Part shown: positions 1 to 9,639 of the stretch, piece by piece
How the letters are laid out: each line of letters opens with the position of its first letter
Numbering within the stretch: the first letter of the stretch is position 1
Source: Pyrenopolyporus hunteri
Lineage: Eukaryota; Ascomycota; Sordariomycetes; Xylariales; Hypoxylaceae
Direction of reading: 5' to 3'
Assembly: GCA_902806595.1 (NCBI GenBank)
Contig: CADCXC010000037.1
Span: forward strand, 372,001-436,000
Length of the DNA stretch: 64,000 bases
Notes under the pieces: generated by a model
The model's input: the letters and a program-made list of their open reading frames with translations, nothing else
The model's database searches: none
What the model was told of the DNA's origin: nothing
Position numbers and translations under genes: made by a program

Positions 1-638
1 TTTGCTTGTTCTAACGCCATCATTTCCCTTTCCGCTTAACTATACCCCCCTAAAAATTTGGGGTGTATGGATCCGAGTCTCGAATATGTGCTAGGAGGTA
101 GGTATATGAGATACATACCTCTTTGTTCCAATCTTCCATTATATAGGTACCTACCCAGACCTCCGGCTTGGTTGGTCCGAGGACCTCTAGATGTGCACCT
201 TACAGCTTGCTCAAGAGCATCAATCTGGCAATTCCCGCCAACCCCCCGGCGATGTGCTCTGTATCTGCCGAAATCCTCCTACATACGAAGATTTGGCTGC
301 AGTACAAATGGAGCCGAATATTCAAGGATTCCTAGAGAGGCTTGGGTTAGAGGGTAGCTGCTACAAGTACTTTAATAACGATATTCTTTTAATCATCTCT
401 CTTTTGGCGCTTAGGAATAGGTATAAATGGTAACTTCAATTTTGTTTGGTTTATTCTACGGCGTCTTAATGGGAGTAGGTACCTGGGTACAGAAATCGCG
501 ACTTGAGACTACACGTATATGTACCTAGATGGATGAATTGGAGGAAGGTACCTGGGTACGAGGTACGTGTAAATCTACGGCATATGCACGGACCACTAGC
601 TCCCAGAACAACCCCACCCAAAAAGACAAATTTCAACC
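1..638. other. Intergenic, no gene seen
   Basis: I see no convincing coding exon here. The short open frames lack codon structure and family resemblance. The stretch carries several copies of the dispersed GGTACCTGGGTACC-type motif (for example near 478-490 and 548-560) that recurs in intergenic DNA throughout the window. The last 100 bases are presumably the upstream region of the U6 gene. Confidence 0.6.
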
Positions 639-639
639 T

Positions 640-646
640 TATATGG
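640..646 (+). promoter_or_regulatory. TATA box of the U6 snRNA gene
   Basis: The sequence TATATGG lies about 20-26 nt upstream of the inferred U6 start near 666. A TATA element in this position is normal for Pol III-transcribed U6 genes, including yeast SNR6. An alternative AT-rich core, GGATAAATAA, follows immediately. Confidence 0.6.
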
Positions 647-665
647 ATAAATAACATACATCCTT

Positions 666-766
666 TCGCCTTCGGGCATTTGGTCAATTTGAAACGATAC
701 AGAGAAGATTAGCATGGCTCCCTGCACTAAGGATGACACGCTCCATCAAAGAGAAGCAACCAATTT
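666..766 (+). ncRNA. U6 spliceosomal snRNA
   Basis: This is the catalytic snRNA of the spliceosome. A 5' hairpin GCC-UUCG-GGC (668-677) is followed by UUUGGUCAAUUUGAAACGAU, nearly identical to the fission yeast U6 segment. Then come the invariant ACAGAGA box, GAUUAGCAUGG with the AGC triad, and CUGCACUAAGGAUGACAC of the internal stem-loop. A 3' domain (UCAAAGAGAAGC) precedes a run of seven T. One base differs in length from canonical U6: GGCUCCCUGC is present where GGCCCCUGC is expected. The locus also has a TATA box, an internal A box, a terminator and a downstream B box, so it looks like a functional gene. The 5' end is uncertain by a few bases. The gene is intronless. Confidence 0.95.
681..691 (+). 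promoter_or_regulatory. Internal A box of the U6 gene
   Basis: TGGTCAATTTG matches the Pol III A-box consensus TRGYNNANNNG at every defined position. It begins about 15 nt into the transcript, close to where the A box lies in yeast SNR6. The same bases belong to the conserved U6 sequence, so the match alone does not prove promoter function. Confidence 0.55.
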
Positions 767-770
767 TTTT
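764..770 (+). terminator. Pol III terminator of U6
   Basis: A run of seven T directly after the U6 3' domain is a standard RNA polymerase III termination signal. It fixes the transcript end at about 764-767. Confidence 0.85.
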
Positions 771-925
771 GCGATTTTAATTCAATCCTCGCTCAAGGCT
801 ATCTTCTTTTTCTTTTTTCTCACGGATCATTAAGCAGTGCAGCATGAAATTAACAGCTAATTCATTAAAAGTAGATGAGCCTTTTGAGTTCTGGGGGGCC
901 GGATTCTTCGCGCACCATAGCACTT

Positions 926-936
926 GGGTTCGAGCC
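926..936 (+). promoter_or_regulatory. Downstream B box of the U6 gene
   Basis: GGGTTCGAGCC contains GGTTCGAGCC, a close match to the TFIIIC B-box core GGTTCGANNCC. It lies about 155 bp beyond the U6 terminator and about 245 bp from the A box. There is no tRNA around it. In budding yeast SNR6 the B box also lies downstream of the terminator, so I infer the same role here. Confidence 0.6.
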
Positions 937-1004
937 ATGGACGTTGCACCCTTTTTTTTTCTCTTTTTTAACAGCAACCCATTGTGGCCCACTCACCTTG
1001 TAAC

Positions 1005-1205
1005 TCATACACATTGTGACCTATGCACATTGTGACCCCCGTACATGGTGCCCTCTCAACTACCACCTACCATCGTGGCCTACTTTTATTTGACTGCACA
1101 TCATGATTTGTATTATCACCATTGTAACCTGTGCACATTGTTCCCTACTCACATCGTTCCCTACTCACATCGTTCCCTACTCACATTGTTACCCATGCAT
1201 ATTGG
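1005..1205. repeat. Degenerate minisatellite, about 16-bp unit
   Basis: Units resembling CACATTGTGACCTATG recur with decay across the block. The right end is tighter: TTCCCTACTCACATCG occurs twice head to tail, followed by a third copy ending in ATTG (about 1140-1190). The CACATTGT core is shared by the older and newer copies. No coding role is apparent. Confidence 0.75.
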
Positions 1206-2070
1206 GGACTCTTAATTCCGTTGGTCGCTTTTAGGGAAGCCAGTGAAATGGGAATTTCGTTTAGCAGTATGCGATCCAGATTTGAACGGGAGCTGCACTT
1301 ACCGAGAGATATCATCGTGGTTATTTCGGATAGAGTACCCAATAAAGAGGCTTATGCAACTAGTGCACACGACGCCTGAACGCTTTATTATGTTGATTTT
1401 GTTCGCTTCGCCCTCTGGGCCCTCGGTAGGTAGCTTGATAGGTTCACATCGTTATCCCAAATGGAGAATATGCATAGAAACCAGCCGTCACGAATTAAAT
1501 CATCATAGGCAGTGTGGCCTTAATTGATAAATTCATTTTACGTATTTCAACTTCTGATATACCCTAACCCTCTTGGGTGATATCACATTGTAATATACAG
1601 GTACTTGCTCTTTAGAGAGGAGATGCCCCGTGTTTCCCATGGCCTATAAGTTTCTAACGCGAGACCATTTTTTGAATATGGTTTTTACTCGTCTCATGCC
1701 AACAGGCCCATCATCTTATCTAAAAAACGGGGGCCGTGTCTCGGGGTTCTCTCATTTGTACCTCTTTCCGGCCCAATACATCACCCAAACAGGTGGACAT
1801 CACTACCATAATCATGGAAACCGTGATACTACGTTTTCGCGTTCTCTTGATAATCCACTTACATAATTGAGGTTACCTGGCGCTAGAGTTCTGTATGAAA
1901 ACAAGCTTCTAACGAATAGGTGGACGTCCTCCTAAGTCGGGCTTCACCAAAGCCCGATTATGTACGTTGCTATTGTGGTTGGGTGGACTACTATCGTAGG
2001 GGTAATAGGACACCGGAGCCGAGTAGAAAATGATAGCAATTGGGGTGAGGTGAGAGTCATTCTCGAAATT

Positions 2071-3623
2071 TCATGCCCGGATCTCAACGCCGAGCTTCTG
2101 CACTAAGAGCTCGCTGACGGCGGCGTGAAGGCGATTGGCTTCCTCATTAGTGAGGGTTCGATCGAGGCCTCGGTAGTTGATCCTATAGCACATGCTCTTC
2201 CTTCCGGTGGTGGGGTGCGTGAACTGATCCACTAGCTTGACGTCCTCGACGTCGTCTCCGGCCACGTTACGCACGATCTCCATTATGTCGTGCTCGTGGA
2301 AGTCGTGCGTGTTCGCGCCGGTGTTGCCGCCGGCCGCAGACGACGACCCCAGCCAGAACGAGACATCCTTGGAGCAGCTAGGATACTTGGAAAACCGCTT
2401 GAAGCGCTTTAGCGAGCTTAGATCATCCGACACGCCCTCGAACTGCTCCAGGAAGCGTCGGTCCCGGGACCAGAAAAGGCGGATGTCTGGTATCTGAAAC
2501 AAGAGCATGGCAATCCTATCAAGACCGATGCCGAAGGCCCAGCCTAGCTGGCTCGGCACGCCTGCATTGATATATATGTCTTGCTTGACGACGCCGCAGC
2601 CTAGCACCTCGAGCCAATCCCCGTCGTAGTACACTTCGAGTTCCCAGGAGGGACTTGTGAAGGGGAAGTAGGCCTCGACCCACCGTATCTGGAGGGGTTC
2701 GTCCCCGACCTCGATATTAGCCTTCGCGGCAGCTGCCTTAGCGATGGAGAAGATCTTGAGGACCATGAGCTCGAGCGACCTCTTCAGGTGGGCGGCGATG
2801 GCCTCGGTCTCGGCCGGGGAGTGATGCTCCGCCTGCCGAGGATTCCTCTCGTCGTGGAACGGGGGGTTTGGGTCCTGCACTTCGATCTCATGTGTCGGTA
2901 GTTTTTCTAGATCCGACCATATAGCGGCTGCGACATCGCCATCGGGTACCTTGGCGCGGTCCCACGAACGCGCGCCCTCCGTCTGGTGGAAGACGGGGTA
3001 GTGGCTCCTGTCGATTTCGTCGCGGCGGTAGACGTCGGCACTAATAAGGTAGCCATCGCTCAGGTTCGCGCGGAATATGTCTGCTTGGTGAGCGCTCGTG
3101 TGCGTTCGCAGCAGCGTCTCGCTGTTGATATAGTATGTGTCCGACTTGGCCCGTCCGGGATGGTCTTTCGGGAACCCCAGCGAATCGAAGTTCTGCTGCG
3201 TCGTGACCACGGGATTAAAGTCGTTGTGGTACTTGTATGTCGGCGCGGGGAATACGGACTCGATGATCTGCCGAGTTATGGATATAGGGTGGTCCTTTTG
3301 CAGGTGTAATCGGCGGGGGACTTTGTCGATGACATTTTGAGGTACGTTGAACCAAGAGTCCTTCATGTATGTGGTTCCATTGATGGTCGTAGAGGTTGAA
3401 TTGGAGCGGAGTTGGAGAGTTGAGGAAACTGGGCATCAGACGGGTTAGGAGAGCTGAGCTTCCTTCATAGCGAGTAAAAAGCTCATTACACACCTCCCAA
3501 TGAGACTCCGCGATGGTTTATTCCTAATAAAAGAGCATTGCTGCAGTCACCTGAACGGCCGGTAATAGGGCCAGCTGCTCTTCTCGCCCGAAGACAAGAT
3601 GTGGTGAGTCGACTCGCCCACAT
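2071..3623 (-). CDS. Mitochondrial phenylalanyl-tRNA synthetase
   Basis: Charges mitochondrial tRNA-Phe with phenylalanine in the matrix as a monomeric class II synthetase. Exons are 3623-3494 and 3428-2071 (65-nt intron with CTAAC branch), giving 495 aa. The first exon starts MWASRLTTSCLRARRAAG, a typical Arg-rich import presequence. The second exon continues in phase into INGTTYMKDSWFNVP, which matches the family's start of the catalytic core. The core carries the motif-2 region FHQTEGA (about residue 190) and motif 3 GLDRIAML (about 345). The last 90 residues are the ferredoxin-fold anticodon-binding domain. The ATG at 3366 is internal and would remove the presequence. The start at 3623 is inferred from phase and presequence character. 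Confidence 0.92.
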
Positions 3624-4424
3624 TGTTGTGTATGTGGGGGGCAATTGTCGCTTGCCGTTAAAGCTGGAGCTTGAAGTTTTCGCAAAGAAAAGATTTGGAA
3701 CTCCAAAAGAGGTTCAACGCCTTGCAGACCCACAGGGGGGTAACCAACATGTACCGACTACCTAATACTTCAGACACCAGCCAATGCCTTACGAGGTATA
3801 TATGTACCTAACTACCACTTATAGGTACATCACATCGCACACCAATCCAACTTACGCCAATCCAAGAAAGGGGTGCTATGATGTAGCTCTACCCGTTCGC
3901 CGGAAGTTACCCTAAGGGTTGAAGCTGCAAGGTACCTACCTTGCCCGCCGATCGTGTAAAATACGTACTATAATTCTACGAATTGGTGGGGTCGCGGTTT
4001 AGATAAGGAAAGATAAGGAAAGTGATTCGACTTTCGGGCGAGAAAAACCCGGACGAAAAATAATTACCGGTAAGACCGAGTGCAGTTCCAAATGCCGCCA
4101 TGGTTCGATTCAACTTTTTTTTTTAGATGAATCCGCCAACTCTACCCTCCGAAGCTGGGCCAGTCAGCTACACCGTTCTTTTTATGGCTTGGATTCGCTA
4201 CATCTGGTAGGTGAATGTGCTAGGGGTCCTTCTTATATTACCCAGCCTTAACTTTTCTTACTCTTCTTACTATACTCCCGTCCAATTTTCTCACGATATA
4301 GCCAGAAGAGACAGGACTAAACTAGTAAGCCAAAACAAAAGCAGGGTCTTAGGGATGCTTCTTTTCGTCCACTCATTCTTCGAGTTACGCCCCTGTCTAG
4401 TGTAACATCTCCCCCAACCCAAAA
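3624..4424. other. Divergent intergenic/promoter region
   Basis: Lies between the divergently transcribed mtPheRS and carrier genes, so it should hold both promoters. A poly-T run at 4117-4126 and a direct repeat of GATAAGGAAA (4003-4022) are visible. No gene is seen. Confidence 0.5.
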
Positions 4425-5620
4425 ATGCAGTCCGTACCCCCCATCCCTCCGACCGCCTCCCATGACGCCCCGGTTGCCGCCACCTCCGGTTCCGGTTCCG
4501 CACCCGTAGCGGCCACAGCGGCCGCCACGGCCAACAAGCCGAAGAACCTGGAGAAGAAGAAGGCCGCTTTGGCGCACGAGCGTATATCTTATCCCTTCTG
4601 GTTCGGCGGTAGCGCGAGCAGCTTCGCCGCCTGCGTCACCCACCCGCTCGATCTCGGTACGTTTATCAGAACCATCACCCCCCTCTTCCTTCTAAACCCC
4701 ATCGATGCGTCAGATCCCGAAATCATCCGCTAACGGGTGCCGTGAACACGTATATAGTCAAGGTACGGCTGCAATTGCGAACAGGCGATGCCCCGAAGAA
4801 CATGAGCGGCACCTTCGTACAAGTGGTGCGGACGCAAGGGGTTCTCGGCCTATACAACGGGCTCTCGGCGTCGCTGCTGCGGCAGATGACGTACTCGACG
4901 GTGCGATTCGGGGTATACGAGGAGCTGAAGACGCGGGCGACACCCGACGGCAAGAAGCCGTCCCTACCCCTCCTCATCGGGCTCTCGACCTTCTCCGGGT
5001 TTCTCGGCGGGATATCGGGCAACGCGGCGGACGTGACGAACGTGCGGATGCAGCAGGACGCCGCGCTGGCGCCGGCCCAGCGCCGGGCGTACAAGCACGG
5101 GCTCGACGGCATGTTCCGGATGCTGCGCGAGGAGGGCCTGCGCAGCTGGTTCCGCGGCGTCTGGCCCAACAGCACGCGCGCCGCCCTCATGAACGCCGGC
5201 CAGCTCGCCAGCTACGACACCTTCAAGGGCTGGCTGATCTCGTACACGCCCCTCGGCGACACGACCACCACGCACTTCGCTAGCTCGCTGCTCGCCGGCT
5301 TCGTCGCTACTACGCTGTGCTCGCCCGTCGACGTCATCAAGAGCCGCGTGATGAGCACGAGTCATAAGCAGGGCATCGTACACCTGCTGCGCGAGATCAA
5401 TGCTAAGGAGGGCGTGACGTGGATGTTCAAGGGCTGGGTGCCGGCCTTTTTGAGGTTGGGACCGTAAGTTTCCACCCTATCCCATCAAGCTTCCTTTCCC
5501 TATTTCTCCTTTCTCCTTTCCACCAGTCGTTAACATAAGAGTAGGCAAACGATATGTACATTTTTGTTCCTAGAAGCGCACCGCAAGGTCTATAGAAAGT
5601 TCAAGGGGCTCGATGATTGA
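4425..5620 (+). CDS. Mitochondrial carrier, dicarboxylate type
   Basis: Inner-membrane transporter of the SLC25 family, closest by motif to the dicarboxylate (malate/phosphate) carrier Dic1. Exons are 4425-4656, 4758-5463 and 5545-5620, giving 337 aa. The three carrier signatures are visible: PLDLVKVR spans the first intron, then ADVTNVRM and PVDVIKSR. The second has Ala where Pro is usual, as in Dic1 relatives. The third exon restores the C-terminus TICTFLFLEAHRKVYRKF, which confirms the last splice. The N-terminus has an Ala/Pro-rich extension of about 50 residues before the first transmembrane helix. Substrate is inferred from family resemblance only; an oxoglutarate or related carrier is the alternative. 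Confidence 0.9.
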
Positions 5621-6094
5621 GTCCACTTGGATCGCGGACGAAGCCTGGATATAGCACTCACACATAGACAGGATAATAGGGGATCTAGAGGATACACCTA
5701 GAATAGCGGCGTTCAGAGGCAAATTCTTCGCATTGTCACAGGCGTTGGGGAGACCACGGCAATTTATGGTTGCTCAGCCACATAGGGTATTATGCTTTAT
5801 ATTTACGTACGATCTGCAAAACTCATTTGCTCCCGAACCGAGCTTCCAGACTTGTTGTGCATGCACCCGTCGCGCGCAAAATGAGCAAAGGCAAAATACC
5901 GAATTCACTCGCGAAAATTGCGTACCGTAAGCCCCTTTTTCTAACCTGAGGGACGCCTAAACTCCGCGTGATAATGCGATGTAACCGAAAGATCTGTCTC
6001 GACACCAACGGACAGATCTAACCTCAAGCCGCCTCGGGGCGTAGTATTGTACAAGAGATGCGTAGAGACTACCTTCCCACGGGGTATACTGCGC
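5621..6094. other. Intergenic between convergent genes
   Basis: Holds the 3' ends of the carrier and Rpb3 genes, which converge here. No gene is seen. Confidence 0.5.
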
Positions 6095-7227
6095 TTAACT
6101 CCATCCATTAGAGCCCGAGTTGCCGTAAGGCGTCGTTCCGTACGCCGTAGCACCGCCTCCCCATGTGCTAGCGGCCCCCGGATTACCATAGGGCGTGCTG
6201 TAGCCCTGCTCGAGATAGCCGGCACCATCCATCGCGTCCGGGCTGCGCGGGCCGTCGTACTCGCCATTCATGCCGTCGTTCTCTCCGAGTCCGTGGATGA
6301 GGCCGGCGAGCTTGCGCTGAAGCTCCCTGGTGGCCTCGAGGACGATGGCGTCGGACGGGATGTTGCCGATACCCTCGACTTCGAAGTAGAATCGCGACGG
6401 TACGGCGTCGAAGTCGAAGGGTTGGCCCTCTGCCGGTGGCTCTTCGACCTCGGCGTACTTGGACTTCGGCCTAGTATAGAGTTAATTATTTCGCAAGAAA
6501 CATAAAGAGACTCTAAGGGACTAACCATTCGGCCTCCGCATCCTGCTCATACCACAGGTCCAGGTGATGGAGCTTGTTGTGAGGGTCGTACTCAAAGCCG
6601 ATGGCGGAGGTTGGAGACCACTTGGCATGCTCCTTTGCAATTCCCTTCTTCGCAATGCACGTAAGTTTCAATTCCTGGCCCTTGCGCAGCTTGCAGATTA
6701 GTGAGCCGAGGCCATCAGGATCCGTGATGACGGGGTTGCCAATCTCGCTGTTGGTTCGGTCGTAGCCGACGATGAGATCGCGGGCATACACCTTCATAAC
6801 CTCGTCGGAGGTGCACTTGGCATGTAGGGATAGGGTCACACTGCATTTTCCGCAGTTCTGGTCGCATTCGCAGTCGCGCGAGTAGTTCAGGTTGTCAATT
6901 TCGCTGGAGTTGAGGGGGATCAGGCCGAGTCGGTGGCAGATGAATTCGTCGGCAAGAACGGACGTGTTCTCTTCAATCTCGACGAGATCGATGGCGATTG
7001 TGGGAACCTCGGCGTGCATGACGCGTCGTAGGGCGTTCGCGAAGGATAGGTCGACGGCACCGCTCAGCTCAAAGTCGACGTGGTATCGGTCGGCCTATGA
7101 AAGATGAACATTAGAGGGATGGCCCAAGGGGAGCGCGATGGCAGCGAATATCGCATACCGCCGAGACCTGGACCTTGATCAGATCCTCCTCCTTGAAATC
7201 GCTATCCATCATGTTCTCGTATTCCAT
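6095..7227 (-). CDS. RPB3: RNA polymerase II subunit Rpb3
   Basis: Core assembly subunit of RNA polymerase II, related to the bacterial alpha subunit and partner of Rpb11. Exons are 7227-7159, 7094-6526 and 6470-6095, giving 337 aa. The alpha-motif region FELSGAVDLSFANALRRVM leads into VPTIAIDLVEIEENTSVL. The zinc loop CECDQNCGKC follows at about residues 85-95. The third exon carries on from EAEW into PKSKYAEVEEPP and then RFYFEVEGIG, as in other Rpb3 proteins. The C-terminal 50 residues are a Gly/Ser/Tyr-rich low-complexity tail ending SNGWS. All intron phases agree. Confidence 0.96.
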
Positions 7228-8215
7228 CGTGGCGGTTAGTGCAGCAGCTAGCTGCGGATATCAGTTATGGAAGTAGTACGACGGAAGAAGCGTAGGGTTG
7301 GCGAGGACAATGTGATCGCTCTTCCAAAATGGACGAGATTAGGTCGGACTTTTTTGTTCGGTCTCGTCGCGGGGAGATTGTTGAAAGGGTAAGAAAGTTC
7401 AGGGAATTCTCGAGGCTGAAAGATTTCCCATCTCCTAAAATGTACCTATGTACGGTTTTGGCCGGGTGCGTACCACCTACTGACTAATCGCCTGGCCAAT
7501 CAAAACTCGGATTAGAAGGTGGGTATACCCCAATGTTCCGTGAGAACGGGACTTAACCCAATCAGAAGTGATATCACTTAAGGCTGAACCACGCCACCAG
7601 CAGCAGGGACCCCATGGACCCACCTAGAACAATTCACCTCTTTTAGACTTTGAGGTTGTGCGCTTCATTAAGCACCTATACGAAGTACAACAGAAAATAG
7701 GTACATAGAAGAGCACCTAAAATCACATAGGCGGTACCTACGTATGCACGTGTAGTATATCCGTCAATGTTTCCTGGCTGATGCTCGGTTAGGTACCTCT
7801 CTACACGTCCCTGCACGTCAGCTGCTATGTCTTAAAGCATTGGAGTCCCGTCCCAGTGCGTAAGTTTCTTGAGGGCGCGTGTGTGAGAATAAAGGCAGTA
7901 TTATCTAATGTTTACTACGAGCCTACCTAGGTAGCTACCTACCGACCTAGGCGGTTTATATGTACTGAGGTTGGCCGAATATGTGTTAGGATATGACGTA
8001 TTGTGGATGCTACAGCATATGGCACGGATAACGGTTGATGAAAATAGCTAGGCCAGCCAAGATAAAAATTTATAATATATTGGTTGTCAAGGAATAGAAC
8101 CGCGATATTTACCAGAGCCGAGAAGCCGAGCCAACCTGTTTCGATTGAGCTAGAACCATCTTCGCAACCCTGGACAAGCCAGAAACTGCAATGAAAGTGG
8201 GTGGTGGTAGGGAAT
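7228..8215. other. Intergenic: Rpb3 promoter and downstream flank of U2
   Basis: The first 200 bases are the likely Rpb3 promoter and leader. Dispersed palindromic motifs of the CCTACCTAGGTAGG type lie at 7921-7952. No coding exon is convincing. Confidence 0.5.
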
Positions 8216-8402
8216 AGCGTCACCTAGAGGCAGTGTGATACCAGGGACACGGTGGAAGCGATCATGCGCAAGCGCAGAGGATGCGCTCCCCAGGTGCAAA
8301 AGAATAATAAATGATTGAGCCACTATGTGACTCTTTCAGATATTAAACTGAAAAGAACAGATACTACACTTGATCTAAGCCAAAAGGCAAAGAGAGCTGA
8401 GG
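8216..8402 (-). ncRNA. U2 spliceosomal snRNA
   Basis: U2 pairs with the intron branch site. Read on the minus strand, the 5' domain runs CUCUCUUUGCCUUUUGGCUU and AGAUCAAGUGUAGUAUCUGU, with the branch-pairing GUAGUA. It continues UCUUUUCAGUUUAAUAUCUG of stem IIa. A stem IIb (GAGUCAC/GUGGCUC) and a U-rich single-stranded stretch (AUUUAUUAUUCUUUUG) at the Sm-site position follow. Near the 3' end, CCCUGGUAUCACACUGCCUC corresponds to the U2 loop IV CCUGGUAUUGC. The order and spacing match U2. The ends are estimated to within a few bases. Size (about 187 nt) is near that of metazoan and fission yeast U2 and far shorter than budding yeast U2. Confidence 0.95.
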
Positions 8403-8446
8403 AGGGAAGAAGAGAAAGAGGAAGAGAGAGGTGGGGGATTCTGAAA

Positions 8447-8454
8447 TAAATACT
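8447..8454 (-). promoter_or_regulatory. Possible TATA element of U2
   Basis: TATTTATT on the minus strand lies about 45-50 nt upstream of the inferred U2 start. U2 is normally a Pol II gene. The match is weak and only the position supports it. Confidence 0.3.
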
Positions 8455-8798
8455 CTGTAGAATTGATTTTTTTGGCGGGGAGCGGTGACGTGGGGCAGAA
8501 ATAAAATACCTAGTACTTACCTAGGTACCTACCTAAGGGTAGGTACAAATTGGCTGCATGGCAGGTACGGTCACTTGACTTGCAGGTGGCACTGTGGCGG
8601 GCTAATGGGCAAAAACTTGCAACCAAAAAATTTATTATTCGCAGAAGCTATCGCCCTATCCCGAAGTGACGATAACCATCCGCCTACACATATACCTACC
8701 ACCCACGCGACCTTCCGAGTTCTGCCTTTTTTAGGCGTACAGTCACACCTTCGCTCACGCTCGAACTTAAACCTTACTCACATACACTCTCACTCATC

Positions 8799-9639
8799 AT
8801 GTTAAAACAAGTAATATCCAAGTCGGCCAGGGCTGCCCTATCCGGCTCTAGGACGGTTGCGCAACGGCCTTTACTACGGTCGCGAATATCTCCCGCGGTT
8901 ACAAGTCCTCTACGGTCAGGACTCCTCCCGAGCGTAAGATGGTATAGCGAACAGACAGACTCGACAACAAAGCCCGAACCGGCAGACTCACCAGCGAAGA
9001 AGGAGGGCGAGGAGGCAACCTCGCAGGTAGAAGCTCAAGATAGCGAGGCAGCCAATGCGCCGTCGGACGTCGAGGCTGAACTCCGAAAGAAGCTGGAAGC
9101 CAAAGAAAGAGAAGTGATCGAATGGAAGGTACGTGCACCAAGCGCACGGCAACCCATGTATATAATAGCAAGGATTCTAACAATTAACGCAGGATAAATA
9201 CCTCCGGTCGGTCGCCGACTTCCGCAATCTTCAAGATCGAACGCAGCGCGACATGAAGGCTGCGCGCGACTTCGCCATCCAAAACTTCGCCAAGGATCTG
9301 GTTGACAGCGTCGACAATCTGGATAGGGCCTTAACAATGGGTCAGGAGAAGCTCAAGGCCACCGAGGAGGACAAGAAGAACGAGGATCTGATCAGCTTCT
9401 ACGAGGGCGTCAAGATGACCGAGACAAACATGCTCCAAGCTCTACAGAAGCACGGCCTGGAGCGATTCGACCCTGAGGGGGAGAAGTTCGACCCTAACGA
9501 GCACGAGGCGACCTTCATGACCCCGGTCCCCGGCAAGGAGGAGAACACCGTCTTCCATGTCCAGCAGAAGGGTTTCAAATTGAACGGAAGAGTGCTCCGA
9601 GCCGCTAAGGTCGGTGTTGTCAAGAGCCAGAGCCAGTAA
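8799..9639 (+). CDS. MGE1: Mitochondrial GrpE-type nucleotide exchange factor
   Basis: Releases ADP from mitochondrial Hsp70 (Ssc1) during protein import and folding. Exons 8799-9128 and 9193-9639 give 258 aa. The first 50 residues are basic and Ser-rich, as in a matrix presequence, followed by an acidic Glu/Ala linker. The long helical dimerisation region leads into DKYLRSVADFRNLQDRTQRD across the intron. Then DLVDSVDNLDRAL and the beta-domain end VLRAAKVGVVKS follow, both typical of GrpE. The single intron is 64 nt, with AAG|GAT joining in frame. Confidence 0.96.

Larger units (their letters stand above)
771..2070. other. Intergenic between U6 and mtPheRS
   Basis: Apart from the U6 B box (926-936) and a degenerate minisatellite (about 1005-1205), I see no gene. 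Open frames are short and shift between frames. T-rich runs at 950-970 follow the B box. Confidence 0.55.

Noticed and set aside
3215..3366. Start of the mtPheRS at the ATG at 3366
   Set aside because: The frame continues upstream with family sequence (INGTTY), and a spliced first exon gives a mitochondrial presequence.
4060..4130. tRNA-like B box (GGTTCGATTCA) followed by a T-run
   Set aside because: No acceptor or anticodon stem pairs around it, so no cloverleaf can be drawn.
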